A stretch of 64,000 nt of DNA from Blautia sp. An81 (GCF_002161285.1 NZ_NFHH01000005.1:120428-184427); one strand, 5' to 3'; positions 25,242-35,016 are shown, counted from the first letter of the stretch. Notes: generated by a model not told the origin, from the letters alone. A program made the numbers and translations.

Positions 25242-27169
25242 TTAGATTTTCGTGGAAAGCTCTTCCCCCTGGAAATTCAGTCCAAATCCATAGTCGTAAC
25301 AATTTCCTGCTTCGTCTTTATAGACTTCCAGATCAAAAGCCACGTCCTCCTGATGTCTTTCCACTGTCTCCATATCTTTTGGAAGCTGTACCGGAAGTCT
25401 CCCTTTCGGGACAGCCCCGCCGGAGATCATATCCAGCACAGCTTTGGTGCTGACGCCAAATTCAGCCAGAATGGCATCTGCATACGGTTCAAATTCTCTG
25501 CATACCACGGGATTATGCATGGTCACGCAAACGATCACCGGTTTTTCACCCATGGTTTTTTTCGTATTTATCACCAGGTCCAGATCTTCTTCATTGGCCG
25601 TATGTCCTGTCTTTCCCCTGTAAGAACGATTCCTGTCATTTTCCCACCAGTTACTTCCTGCAATACTTGTCTCCCTGGCAGTTTCCGCCTTATAAGGACG
25701 ATACTGGAGACTGATAGGGACATAGGCGTCCTTTTCATATCCTCCGTCAGTCAGCGGACTTTCTATAAAGACTACTGCCGCATCTGCTTCCCTGGGGCTG
25801 TCTTCCCAGATAAAATATTCTTCCAGAAGCCCGACTCTTCCATCCGTCTGCGCATAGCCTCCTCCCCATACAGCTGGCAGCCCATATCATAGGCTTCCAT
25901 AACCGGCTTCTTATCCTGATTGCCGCCGAACTGGTCTACTCCGTTCATGATGATACGTAAGTGTCTCTGAGCCACAGTCAGATTTTCTGTTCCATAGCAT
26001 CGGCTTCCAAAATCATCCAGATCCGCGCCTGGGTCTGCAGTAATATCCCAGTCTGTGCAGACTACTCCGTCATAACCATACTTTCCTCTTAAGAGGTCCT
26101 TGATCATATATTCACTGTAGGAATTTCCCACGTTCTCATGATTTTTCTTATCCTGCTCCCAGGATACAGTATAATAAGGCATTACAGAGGCTGCTTTCTT
26201 TGTAGGTCCCTCCAGGCAGAAAGCTCCTTCTGTGAAAGGCTTCAGATGTTCCTCAAATTTTCCTCCCGGATAGACCGCAAACTGTCCGAATGCATAATGG
26301 GCGTCTCTGCCGCCTTCTCCGGTCCCTCCTCCCGGCCAGTGTTTTACCATAGCGTTGACGCTGTGTTTTCCCCAGCCGTCTTCTGCATCTTCTGTAGTCT
26401 GAAGGCCGTCGCAGTATGCTCTTGTCATCTTTACTGTCCTCTCCCAATCCAGCCCCAGGGTATCCTGGAGCCGCATCCACCTGGGATCTGTGGCCAGATC
26501 GATCTGAGATCCCAAGGCCGTGGTGATCCCCAGGGCCCGGTATTCTCTGGAAACGATTTCAGCAAATTTCTTCACTCTTTCCGGATCAAAAAGGGCTGCC
26601 ATCCCGATTCCTTCAGGCCATTTGGAAACTTCTCCTGCTCCGCTTTTATACTCTGCCTCACTGTCTGCTGCGCCATGACGGGGGTCTGACGAAAAATTCA
26701 CCGGGATTCCAAAAGGCAGGGCCTCTGTATAGGACTGAACAGAGTTCTGCCAGCGTACAGCTGTCCTGGTATCCTGATAGGCGCTGACCAGTACATGACG
26801 GATATGGTCCTGGGACAGAAACTCCTACTGCTGGTCACTCATCTCCCAGGGCTCACAGCCGCTGTCTGGAAAATCTTTTCCCTTATATTTTCCAGGGAAA
26901 GGACTGTCCGGCATTCCTGGAACCATCTGATGAGGAGAATAAAGCATCAGGCCGGCAATCATCTCCACCGGAAGTCTGGCAGCCAGGTCTTTTGCCCGTT
27001 CTTCATATCCCAGTCTCCAGTCTTCATATGGAAGAAGCTCCCCTGTTCCAGCCAGATCTTTAAAGACGCATCCGTCCTGGATGATCACTCTGTCTTTAGA
27101 GGTGCCGATTTCAGGTCCGTTTTCATTTTGGTACAACACATACCCCTTTTTCACCTTTTTGCTGAACAT
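25242..27169 (-). pseudogene. Glycoside hydrolase family 3 beta-glucosidase, broken
   Basis: Three pieces of one GH3 gene are visible. The first (start MFSKKVKKGYVLYQNENGPE) ends at an in-frame TAG (26825-26827). The same frame continues through ALPFGIPVNFSSDPRHG, VNAMVKHWPGGGTGEGGRDAH and YDGVVCTDWD, where GVVCTDWD contains the expected nucleophile aspartate. Near 25840 the frame changes, and EADAAVVFIESP, YRGKTGHTANEEDLDL and MGEKPVIVCV belong to the C-terminal domain. The stretch that normally joins these domains seems to be missing, implying an internal deletion with a frameshift. Its ribosome binding site lies in a hairpin (27173-27226). It follows the GH42 gene, so it once belonged to the glycoside locus. 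Confidence 0.82.
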
Positions 27170-27172
27170 AAA

Positions 27173-27226
27173 AACCTCCTTGATAACATATGTTTCGTTT
27201 ATAACTACCATGTTACCAAGGAGGTT
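27173..27226 (-). terminator. Terminator-like hairpin whose 3' arm is the GH3 ribosome binding site
   Basis: On the minus strand AACCTCCTTGGTAACAT (27226-27210) pairs with ATGTTATCAAGGAGGTT (27189-27173) with one wobble, then TTTT follows and the GH3 ATG begins at 27169. It starts 9 bp after the GH42 stop. It could end GH42 transcripts or hide the GGAGG of the next gene. Confidence 0.7.
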
Positions 27227-27234
27227 CTGATACG

Positions 27235-29289
27235 TCAACAGCAGCTGTAGACTTTTGTCTCGTATCCTTTTAGCACTGCCTGCCCCTGAACCTTATCTCC
27301 TGTATCCAGGTCTGTCACCGGCACCTTCAGCACAGCCTTCTGTTCTTCTAGAGAGTAATTTAAAATGATGATATATTGCTTTCCATCCTTTTCTCTTACA
27401 CAGAGTTCGCACATTTCCGGCAGTTCCACCATCTCTTTAAAAGCTGAAAGAACTCCCCCATAGGCCAGAAAATCTTTTATATTTTCTCTTGTAAAGGTTC
27501 CTCCAAAATGCAGGACTTTTCCTTTTCCTGTATGATTCTCGATCAGCGCAGGACGGCCCTGATAATAATTAGAAGAATAGGAAGCCAGTACTTTGGCTCC
27601 AGGGCCTGCTGCAAGAATATCGTTAAAGATTCCTGTCTCTACCTGTTTACCCTCCCATTCCATAGAAACCTGGTCATCTGCCGGACCTAGAAAGGTAAAT
27701 TCTTCTACTGTAGTTCCTGTGATATCTTTCAGAAGTCCCGGCATCACATCCATGACGCACTTCCCTGTCTCGTCCTTTAATCCGGTGCGGGCTCCCAGGA
27801 TCAGGCAGCCGCCTTCTTCTGCATAGCGTCTGAGAAGCTCTGCCTTTTTCTCTGACAGGATCATAGGATGCGGATAAATAAGTACCGGATATTTCAGCAG
27901 TTCTTCCACTTCTGTGGAATCCAGAAGGTACACATAATCCATAGGCGTATGGCTTAACTGAGCCCCTATAAAAATTTCTTCCTCACTGGTCCAGGCCAGC
28001 CTCTGGTGCCATTTATCCACCTGGGCGTCCCATACATTACTGTAATCCCGTATCACTCCAAAGGCAGCCTTGTACTGGGCCCCGGTGATCTCTTTCATTT
28101 TTTCTACTCTCTGATGGATTTTCTTCACTTCCGCCAGTTTCCGGTTGTCCCTGTTATCATAGTCCAGGATACCATGCCAGTAGATCTCTGTTCCCATAGT
28201 ACAGGTCCGCCACCTAAAGAAGCTTACATAGTCTGCGCCGTGGCCGATACTCTGCATAGCCCAAAGCATCATCTGTCCCGGTTTGGGAGCCGGAGCTTCC
28301 ATGCGGGTATTCCATCCGTTGGCACCTGACTGCTGCTCCATAATACCAAAGTGAGGGCAGATAGAACGGACTTCTGTCAGCTTGTCACTCCAGCGTCTGT
28401 CATTCAGATTTTTGGAATGCTTTGGATCTTCGCAGAGACAGTAGGCGAAGTTTGGATAGGAATCATAAGTATAAACATCCAGGGCTTCGTCTGTCATAGC
28501 ATGATTGTCCAGATTCTGGAACATACCATTGGTCGTAATAAAGTCTCCCGGCTTGATATATTTTCTTAAAATATCACTTTGCATCTTGCAGAAACTAATA
28601 GCGCTGTCTGATACAAACCGGATATAATCCAGGGTCTCATGGGGATTCGTGGAATTATGTATGGTAGTTCTGGGAACATACACCTGTTCCCACTGGGTAT
28701 ACTCCTGATTCCAGAACACTGCGCCCCAGGCCTTGTTCAGTTCTTCCAGAGTTCCGTATTTCTTCTTCAGAAATTCCCGGAATGCCAGAGTGTCGCTCTC
28801 AGAATAAAACTCCGCTACCTCACAGTTGATCTCATTGTCGATCTGCCAGCCCACTACATTTTTATGTGGAGCATAGTGTTCTCCGAATTTTTCCACGATT
28901 TTGGCACTGAGCTCCCGGTACACTTTGGAATTATAATTGTAATGCCGGCGCATACCGTGACGGTATTTTACCCCATCCATGCGGCAGTTTAAAACTTCCG
29001 GATACTTATCTGTCAGCCAGGCAGGCGGTGTGGCCGTAGGCGTTCCGAAAATCACCTTCATCTCTGTCTGAGCTACCACCTCCAGGAAATCGTCAAAAAA
29101 TGCAAAGGTAAACTCCCCTTCTCTGGGTTCCACTTTGCTCCATGCAAACTCTCCAATACGAATTGTGTGGATACCATTTGCCAGCATCCTGTCCAGATCT
29201 TCCTTCCACAGGTTTCTGTCCCAGTGCTCCGGATAATAGCAGGTCCCCAGGGACAGTTCTTTCCATTGATAGTTTTGTGCTTTTCTCAT
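27235..29289 (-). CDS. Beta-galactosidase, GH42
   Basis: A cytoplasmic GH42 enzyme that hydrolyses terminal beta-galactosides. The 684-residue protein starts MRKAQNYQWKELSLGTCYYPEHWD. It has FGTPTATPPAWL, GWQIDNEINCEV with the acid/base glutamate after the asparagine, and GIMEQQSGANGWN with the nucleophile glutamate. The beta-galactosidase trimerisation and C-terminal domains follow. No signal peptide is present. The start at 29289 is supported by an ATGA overlap with the histidine kinase stop and by GGAGG just upstream. It is preceded by the two-component genes and sugar importer, so it probably handles the imported oligosaccharide. Confidence 0.95.
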   Translation of the reverse strand: MRKAQNYQWKELSLGTCYYPEHWDRNLWKEDLDRMLANGIHTIRIGEFAWSKVEPREGEFTFAFFDDFLEVVAQTEMKVIFGTPTATPPAWLTDKYPEVLNCRMDGVKYRHGMRRHYNYNSKVYRELSAKIVEKFGEHYAPHKNVVGWQIDNEINCEVAEFYSESDTLAFREFLKKKYGTLEELNKAWGAVFWNQEYTQWEQVYVPRTTIHNSTNPHETLDYIRFVSDSAISFCKMQSDILRKYIKPGDFITTNGMFQNLDNHAMTDEALDVYTYDSYPNFAYCLCEDPKHSKNLNDRRWSDKLTEVRSICPHFGIMEQQSGANGWNTRMEAPAPKPGQMMLWAMQSIGHGADYVSFFRWRTCTMGTEIYWHGILDYDNRDNRKLAEVKKIHQRVEKMKEITGAQYKAAFGVIRDYSNVWDAQVDKWHQRLAWTSEEEIFIGAQLSHTPMDYVYLLDSTEVEELLKYPVLIYPHPMILSEKKAELLRRYAEEGGCLILGARTGLKDETGKCVMDVMPGLLKDITGTTVEEFTFLGPADDQVSMEWEGKQVETGIFNDILAAGPGAKVLASYSSNYYQGRPALIENHTGKGKVLHFGGTFTRENIKDFLAYGGVLSAFKEMVELPEMCELCVREKDGKQYIIILNYSLEEQKAVLKVPVTDLDTGDKVQGQAVLKGYETKVYSCC

Positions 29290-31001
29290 AATACCTCCGT
29301 TTTTGTTTCCTTTTTCCATTCCTGCAGAGGAATGGAAAACTGGATTTTTGTTCCTTTGTTCTTTTCACTTTTTATATTCAGACGGCTTTCCTCACCATAA
29401 CAGAGGATCAGCCTTCTGTACACATTTTTAATTCCGATAGATTTCCCTGTGTCACCCTCTTCACACTTCTGATACAGAGTCCCTATCTCTTTCTCTGACA
29501 TTCCTTCTCCGTCGTCTTCGATACAAAAATAAAGTCTGTTGCTTTCTCTTTTTATCCGGATTAGAAGGCTTCCCTTTCCGATCTTCGGTTCCAGTCCATG
29601 GATGATCGCATTTTCAATCAACGGCTGAAGGATAAAATTGGGAACCTGATATTTATCAGCCTCTTTTTCCACCTGATAAATAACCGTTATTTTATCGCCG
29701 AATCTCTGCTCCTGAATAAAAAGATAATCTCTGACTGTAGACATTTCCTCCTTAAGAGGAATAAAGCTTTCTTTTTTTATGGTCGCACGCAGAAGCTCCG
29801 CTAAGGCAATGGTCATCTCAGACACATCCATGTTCCCTTCTCCTAATGCTTTCCAGCTTATCGTATCCAGTGCATTATATAAAAAATGAGGATTAATCTG
29901 CATCTGAAGGAATTCCAGTTCCGCCTGTTTCTGAGCCAGCTCCATTTTATACACTTTCTCAATCAGAGTCTCAATATTTTCTGCCATTTTATTATATTCC
30001 GTACCGATCATCCCAATCTCATCCTGAGTAACCACTCGAACTCTCGGGTACCGATTTTCCTTTCCGAGAGTCTTCATACTCTCCAGCAGCTCTCTCGTAG
30101 GTTTTGCGATCCTTAGTGTTGCGATCCAAACGAAAAGAATACTGATACCCAGCATTGCAAGAACAACCATAGCCACAGCGACAATCTGTCTGTTCAGATT
30201 TCCATAGAATTCTTTTACCGAAACTGCCTGTACCAGAGTCCACTGGTTAGGCATTTCATTCCCCACATAATAGAAAGCCTGGGTACTGTCCAGCATATCA
30301 TATACCGCTACGTCTTTTTCTCTCATGGTCTGGATCTCCATGGGGAATTTCGTTCCCTGATAGGGACAGTTGTTCGTAGACATGATTCTTCCTTCTTCAT
30401 TTACTATATAGGAAGCTGCAGAATATTCCGTTGAATTGTCTTCCAAAATAGATGAAAAATAAGAATTCTCATATACAATGTTTATGTAACCAATAGGACG
30501 CATCGTATCAAAGTCCAGTATAGCTTTTGCCACGCAGATCCTGTCCGTATCACCTGCCAGTCCCCATAGGCTGGTTCCGTTAGCTTCATAAATCTCTTCT
30601 TCTGTAAATCCAAAAAAAGTTCCTATTGTTTCTTGTTTTTTTACAGAAAATTCAATTCCTTCTAAGGAAATCACGCTGACAGAAACTACATACGAAGCAT
30701 AAAGGCCGTCAGTGGTCAATTCTCTTTCAATTTTTTGTCTGCACTGTCTCAGTCCATAAGTATCTAATTTTTCTTCATTTACAATCTTCAGTTGATCCTG
30801 TACAGTCTGACTTGTGAGAATCTGTAAATTAATATCTTCTATCTTCTGAATATTATTTTCCAGATTATTGGTCGTCTGGCGAGTAATATCCTGTAAATAT
30901 ACCTGAGAAAGAGAGGAATATCCGTTTCTGAAAGCGAAAATAAAAGTACCTGCAATCCCCAGGCCTGTAAAACTGATAAGAACTGCAAATATCAGCATCA
31001 T
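29286..31001 (-). CDS. YesM-family sensor histidine kinase
   Basis: A membrane sensor kinase that phosphorylates the adjacent AraC-type regulator. It has a first membrane helix at the N-terminus (MLIFAVLISFTGLGIAGTFIF), an extracytoplasmic sensor domain of about 240 residues, a second helix near 280 (AMVVLAMLGISILFVWIATL), a HAMP linker, the H-box QINPHFLYNALDTISW and an ATPase domain with FILQPLIENAIIHG and DDGEGM. The class usually senses sugars together with an ABC importer. The ATG used here has no ribosome binding site and starts directly in the first helix. The frame stays open upstream to an ATT at 31097 that follows AAAGGAG, so the protein may be 32 residues longer. Confidence 0.9.
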   Translation of the reverse strand: MMLIFAVLISFTGLGIAGTFIFAFRNGYSSLSQVYLQDITRQTTNNLENNIQKIEDINLQILTSQTVQDQLKIVNEEKLDTYGLRQCRQKIERELTTDGLYASYVVSVSVISLEGIEFSVKKQETIGTFFGFTEEEIYEANGTSLWGLAGDTDRICVAKAILDFDTMRPIGYINIVYENSYFSSILEDNSTEYSAASYIVNEEGRIMSTNNCPYQGTKFPMEIQTMREKDVAVYDMLDSTQAFYYVGNEMPNQWTLVQAVSVKEFYGNLNRQIVAVAMVVLAMLGISILFVWIATLRIAKPTRELLESMKTLGKENRYPRVRVVTQDEIGMIGTEYNKMAENIETLIEKVYKMELAQKQAELEFLQMQINPHFLYNALDTISWKALGEGNMDVSEMTIALAELLRATIKKESFIPLKEEMSTVRDYLFIQEQRFGDKITVIYQVEKEADKYQVPNFILQPLIENAIIHGLEPKIGKGSLLIRIKRESNRLYFCIEDDGEGMSEKEIGTLYQKCEEGDTGKSIGIKNVYRRLILCYGEESRLNIKSEKNKGTKIQFSIPLQEWKKETKTEVL

Positions 31002-31050
31002 TTGTTTTCTGATACTTGTGGGGCCTTTTTTTCTTATTCTTTCTCTGCGG

Positions 31051-31884
31051 TCACTGTCTGCTTTCAGCCATTTCCAAAATTCTTTTAATCGTATAATGCT
31101 GTTTCTCCTTTCCCTGCCTGCGGAATTCTCCCGGACTGCATCCGAAGGTTTTCTTAAATACCTGGCTAAAATATTTCTGGTCGCTGAATCCTGTCAGATC
31201 ACAGATAAAATGAATCCTGGCATTATCCTGCCCCAAAAAATTCACCGCCGCAGTCAGCCTTATACTGTTCAGTATAGTACTAAAAGAATATCCTGTCTCC
31301 TTTTTTATCATTCTGGAAAGATATCCTGCCGAATAATGGTACTTTTCAGCCAGGGAATTCAGAGAAATTTCTTTTGCATAATTAGCCGCCATATCCTGAA
31401 GGATTTCCATAGCCTGCCGATTTGCCCCCTGAAACAGCCAGGAAACCTGCTCCCCAAAGTCCATAGATCCTGACGCTGCCTCATATTTTCTTACTACCTC
31501 TGCCCGGTATCGTTTTCTCTCCAGAGTCTGAATAACTCTCTCTACAGTTTCAATGATATCTTTTCTCCGAATAGGTTTCAGCAGATAATCTGAAACCTCA
31601 TTTCTGATAGCTCTTCTGGCATACTCAAAATCAGAATAGCCGGTGAGAAAAATAACTGCAGTATCCATGGAACATTCCTTAATGTATTCCGCCAGTTCCA
31701 GCCCGGAAAGCCCGGGCATTTTAATATCACTGATAACAACGTCAATTTTTTCCTCTGTAAGTATCTCCTTTGCTGTCAGTCCGTTTTCAGCCTGATATAC
31801 CTCTTCAACCCCAATATCTTTCCAGGGAAGAGATAACAGACCATTACGGATAATCTGTTCATCATCAGCAATCAGTAATTTCAT
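31051..31884 (-). CDS. AraC-family response regulator (YesN type)
   Basis: The DNA-binding partner of the adjacent kinase. A receiver domain occupies about 1-120 with acidic residues Asp7 and Asp8, phospho-acceptor Asp53 in VVISDIKMPG, the FLTGYSDFEYA switch and the lysine of LLKPI. The last 100 residues are a double helix-turn-helix of AraC type (NSLAEKYHYSAGYLSRMIKKE and CDLTGFSDQKYFSQVFKKTFG). The linker is shorter than in typical 500-residue YesN proteins. The ATG (MKLLIADDEQ) follows AGGTGAG; a GTG three codons earlier overlaps that site. It probably activates the importer and GH42 genes. Confidence 0.93.
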   Translation of the reverse strand: MKLLIADDEQIIRNGLLSLPWKDIGVEEVYQAENGLTAKEILTEEKIDVVISDIKMPGLSGLELAEYIKECSMDTAVIFLTGYSDFEYARRAIRNEVSDYLLKPIRRKDIIETVERVIQTLERKRYRAEVVRKYEAASGSMDFGEQVSWLFQGANRQAMEILQDMAANYAKEISLNSLAEKYHYSAGYLSRMIKKETGYSFSTILNSIRLTAAVNFLGQDNARIHFICDLTGFSDQKYFSQVFKKTFGCSPGEFRRQGKEKQHYTIKRILEMAESRQ

Positions 31885-31903
31885 TTTTCTCACCTGCCTG
31901 TCG

Positions 31904-32740
31904 TTAACCTTTTACCGCTCCTGCAACCATACCTTCCATAATATGTCTGTGCAGCCAGATATACACAACAATACTTGGTACGATGGTAATAATAACTGCT
32001 GCAATCTCAACCACATAATTGGTTGCATACTGCCCCTGAAATTCCGTAAGACCTACCGGCAGGGTCATCTTTGAAGAATCTGTCAGGAAAATCTGGGGAA
32101 GAAGCAGGTCATTCCAGATATTAATAAAGGTAACTACCGCCACCGTTACAATAGAAGATTTTGATATTGGCATAATGATCTTAAAGAATATCTGATAAAT
32201 ATTGCAGCCGTCCATGACTGCCGCTTCTTCCATTTCCTTTGGAAGGGAACCCATAAATCCTGACATAATAAAAATCGCCATTGGAAATGCAATTCCTATA
32301 TGAGGGATGATAACTGCCAGATGGGTATTCAAAAGGCCCATTCTGTTGAACATAGAGAACAGAGGCACTACCATGGCATATACCGGGATCATCATTCCCA
32401 GCAGAAACACATTCAAAGTCAGCTTTGCCAGCTTCCAATGCATACGGGTAATGGCATAAGATACCATACTGCTGAGAATAACCGCAACTGCCACGGCTGA
32501 TACCGCAATGATAACAGAGTTCCCAAAATATTGCAAAATATGCCCTTCCTGGATTGCCTGGATATAGTTCACCGGACTGAAGCTTTCCGGAAGCCCCCAT
32601 GGGTTCGCATAAAGCTCAGAGTTTGTCTTAAAGGAGCTCAAAAGCAGCCAGAACAGAGGATACAGACAGAGAATGGTAAAAAATATCAGGAAAATATATT
32701 TCAGTACTAAAAATACTTTTTCTTTTGGTGATAATTTCAT
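31904..32740 (-). CDS. Carbohydrate ABC transporter permease (MalG type)
   Basis: One of two inner-membrane permeases of a CUT1 sugar importer. It has six predicted helices, beginning with YIFLIFFTILCLYPLFWLLL. The cytoplasmic EAA loop (EMEEAAVMDGCNIYQIFFKIIMP) contacts the ATPase. The start is MKLSPKEK because GGGGAGG lies 9 nt upstream. The 278-residue length is normal. No ATPase gene is present in the locus; CUT1 systems in Firmicutes often share an MsmK-type ATPase encoded elsewhere. Confidence 0.95.
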   Translation of the reverse strand: MKLSPKEKVFLVLKYIFLIFFTILCLYPLFWLLLSSFKTNSELYANPWGLPESFSPVNYIQAIQEGHILQYFGNSVIIAVSAVAVAVILSSMVSYAITRMHWKLAKLTLNVFLLGMMIPVYAMVVPLFSMFNRMGLLNTHLAVIIPHIGIAFPMAIFIMSGFMGSLPKEMEEAAVMDGCNIYQIFFKIIMPISKSSIVTVAVVTFINIWNDLLLPQIFLTDSSKMTLPVGLTEFQGQYATNYVVEIAAVIITIVPSIVVYIWLHRHIMEGMVAGAVKG

Positions 32741-32756
32741 ATAGTTTTCCCTCCCC

Positions 32757-33638
32757 TTAAAACTCAATAGGTTCTGACCGGAACACAAAATTGGACAGAA
32801 GCACAGAACACATACAAAGGATCAGCAGGATCACGCCGATGCCTGCAGCATAACCGTATTTCAGAGTACGGAATCCCTGGTAAAACATATATGTTGACAT
32901 AAGCTCTGTTGCATGGTTTGGTCCGCCGCCGGTCATAACAGATACCAGATCGTAGTATTTCAGAGATCCTGTGATGATCAGCACCGCATCGACTTTCAGG
33001 ATAGGTTTGATCAACGGGAAAGTAATCGACTTAAACTGTACCCATTTGCTTGCCCCATCAATTTCCGCCGCCTCATAGTAAGATTCCGGGATATTCTTCA
33101 TAGCTGCGATCTGAATAATCATATGATAGCCCACAAACTGCCACATAACTACTACGATAATGCAAAACAAGGCTGTATTTTTATCCGCCAGCCATACATG
33201 CTGAAGACTTCCCAGGCCGATGATTTCAAGAAATTTATTTACCAGCCCGAACTCGGAATTGTACACAAAAGTCCAGGTAAGTCCTACCGCCACGCCGCAG
33301 ATAACGCTGGGCAGGAAAAATACGGTCTGAAAAAAATGGCTTCCTTTAATCTTCTGGAATAAAATATTTCCGAAAAACAGAGCCAGGGGAAGATGTGCAA
33401 TCAGAGAACCGATCACCATCAGGATATTATTTCCCAGGGCTTTGGTAAAAGTACCGTCCTTAAACAGGTTAACATAGTTCTGGATCCCCACAAATTTACT
33501 GGGACTCATAAGATCCGTCTGAAGAAAGCTTACATATACATTATAGCCAATGGGAATCAGCACAAAAACAGCATAGATCAAAAAAGCAGGCAGTACGAAA
33601 ACAGCTATACTCTTTTTATTTCCTAATACCTTATTCAT
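32757..33638 (-). CDS. Sugar ABC transporter permease (MalF/UgpA type)
   Basis: The second permease of the CUT1 importer. The 293-residue protein has six helices starting with IAVFVLPAFLIYAVFVLIPIGYNVYVSFL and the EAA motif SYYEAAEIDGASKWVQFKSITFP. GGAGGAG precedes the ATG. It is 17 bp from the second permease gene and 70 bp from the binding-protein gene. A hairpin in the latter gap may set the binding protein at a higher level than the permeases. Confidence 0.95.
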   Translation of the reverse strand: MNKVLGNKKSIAVFVLPAFLIYAVFVLIPIGYNVYVSFLQTDLMSPSKFVGIQNYVNLFKDGTFTKALGNNILMVIGSLIAHLPLALFFGNILFQKIKGSHFFQTVFFLPSVICGVAVGLTWTFVYNSEFGLVNKFLEIIGLGSLQHVWLADKNTALFCIIVVVMWQFVGYHMIIQIAAMKNIPESYYEAAEIDGASKWVQFKSITFPLIKPILKVDAVLIITGSLKYYDLVSVMTGGGPNHATELMSTYMFYQGFRTLKYGYAAGIGVILLILCMCSVLLSNFVFRSEPIEF

Positions 33639-33663
33639 AACGCTCCTCCGTTTTCCTTATTCG

Positions 33664-33701
33664 AAGACGGAGCTGAACCAGTATGCGTCCAGCTCCGTCT
33701 T
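33664..33701 (-). terminator. Intercistronic hairpin between binding protein and permease
   Basis: AAGACGGAGCTG and CAGCTCCGTCTT form a 12-bp perfect stem just after the binding-protein stop. On the minus strand no T run follows, so it is more likely an mRNA-stabilising or partial attenuator hairpin than a full stop. Confidence 0.65.
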
Positions 33702-33708
33702 TTAAACT

Positions 33709-35016
33709 TTATCGGTTTGCATTGTCCTCCGCAAATTGCTGAAGGGAATCAAAGGCTGTCTGTGCGTCTTCGCCTCCAAGGACTGAAACACAGGTATTGT
33801 TAAATTCTACGCCCTCGCCAGCACCAAACTGCCTGTCCCACCACGGGGTAAGGCCAACCTGTGAATTAGAAATGTTCAGCACATCTACCATAAGGGGAGA
33901 AATCTTTGATTCATCGATCTCATAATTTCCTGCTGGAATTCTTGCATAATCATACAGGAGAGTCTCTTCAGCTTCCTGTGAAGTCCAGTATTTCAGGAAA
34001 GCAACTGCGGCGTCTTTATTTTTGCAGGTTTCCGATACAGAGAAGCTGGTATCTACAGACCCAACAGAAATATTATTGTACTGAGGATCATATGCCGGAA
34101 GTACAAATGCTCCTACATTTTCACCAATTTCACTCTTTGCACATTTGTCAGCATCCCAGGCGCCCTGGAAATACATAGCAGCCTGTCCGCTGGTAAAGAG
34201 ATCTGTAGATTCTTCCGGTCCCATTCCAATATAGCCATCCTGGAAATATCCGTTGTCCGCCATTTTCTTTACTTCTTCTGCAGCTTTTACATGGGTTTCA
34301 TTATTCCACTGTTCTGTACCATCGCACACATCTTTGAAAAGCTGATCTCCTGCCATGCCGCCGGCGATCTGCTGAACAAACTGTGCCGGGATCCAGGCGT
34401 CTGTTCCGCACATGGTCATCGGCGTCACGCCATTATCTTTCAATGTCTGGCACACATCTAAGAACTCTTCATAAGTACCAGGTATTTCCACGCCGTTTTC
34501 CTCAAAAATCTGCTTATTATAGAACATTACACAAAGAGATTTCTGAGTAGGCACCCCGTAATTCTTCCCGTCATAAGCCAGCAGATCCAGGGTTCCGTCT
34601 GCAAAGGAATTTTTCCACTCCTGATCCTCTTCCAGATAAGAAGTGATATCTGCTACTTTTCCGCCCTCTACGAAAGGCTGCAGGTATGAAAGTTCCCAGG
34701 TAAAGAAAATATCCGGCACTGCGTTAGAAGCCATAAGGGTAGTGAGCTTGGTCTTATACTGTTCGTTCTCATAAAACTCAATCTCCACAGTAACTCCATA
34801 CTCATTGTTTTCCGAAAACTGCTCCGCAATAGCGTTATACCCGTCAATGTATGTATCTGCCTCCGTACCTACACACATAACTGTCAGGGTATCTCCGCCT
34901 CCTGAACTGCCGGAACCGGAATCTCCTGAAGATGAACCGCCTCCTCCACATCCGGTCAGCAGCAAACTTCCTGCCGTTAATGCTGAGAGCATTACCGCTA
35001 CAATTTTTTTCTTCAT
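33709..35016 (-). CDS. Sugar ABC transporter substrate-binding lipoprotein
   Basis: The extracytoplasmic receptor of the CUT1 importer. It has a lipoprotein signal peptide (MKKKIVAVMLSALTAGSLLLTGC) with the lipobox cysteine at 23, then a glycine/serine linker and a family 1 binding-protein fold. Recognisable segments are NAVPDIFFTWELSYLQPFV, FTSGQAAMYFQGAWDADKC and FVLPAYDP. Sugar specificity cannot be read, but the neighbouring GH42 suggests a galactose-containing oligosaccharide. It is first in the transporter operon, with AAGGAGG upstream. Confidence 0.95.
   Translation of the reverse strand: MKKKIVAVMLSALTAGSLLLTGCGGGGSSSGDSGSGSSGGGDTLTVMCVGTEADTYIDGYNAIAEQFSENNEYGVTVEIEFYENEQYKTKLTTLMASNAVPDIFFTWELSYLQPFVEGGKVADITSYLEEDQEWKNSFADGTLDLLAYDGKNYGVPTQKSLCVMFYNKQIFEENGVEIPGTYEEFLDVCQTLKDNGVTPMTMCGTDAWIPAQFVQQIAGGMAGDQLFKDVCDGTEQWNNETHVKAAEEVKKMADNGYFQDGYIGMGPEESTDLFTSGQAAMYFQGAWDADKCAKSEIGENVGAFVLPAYDPQYNNISVGSVDTSFSVSETCKNKDAAVAFLKYWTSQEAEETLLYDYARIPAGNYEIDESKISPLMVDVLNISNSQVGLTPWWDRQFGAGEGVEFNNTCVSVLGGEDAQTAFDSLQQFAEDNANR

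Noticed and set aside
25718..25740. GGGACATAGGCGTC, identical to part of hairpin family I
   Set aside because: It encodes DAYVP, a conserved piece of GH3 proteins (..DAYVPISLQY..), so the match is most simply a coincidence of coding sequence; no second arm is nearby.
28319..28336. TTGGCAC followed by TGC, a possible second sigma-54 promoter
   Set aside because: The GG-to-GC spacing is wrong and it lies inside the GH42 coding sequence.
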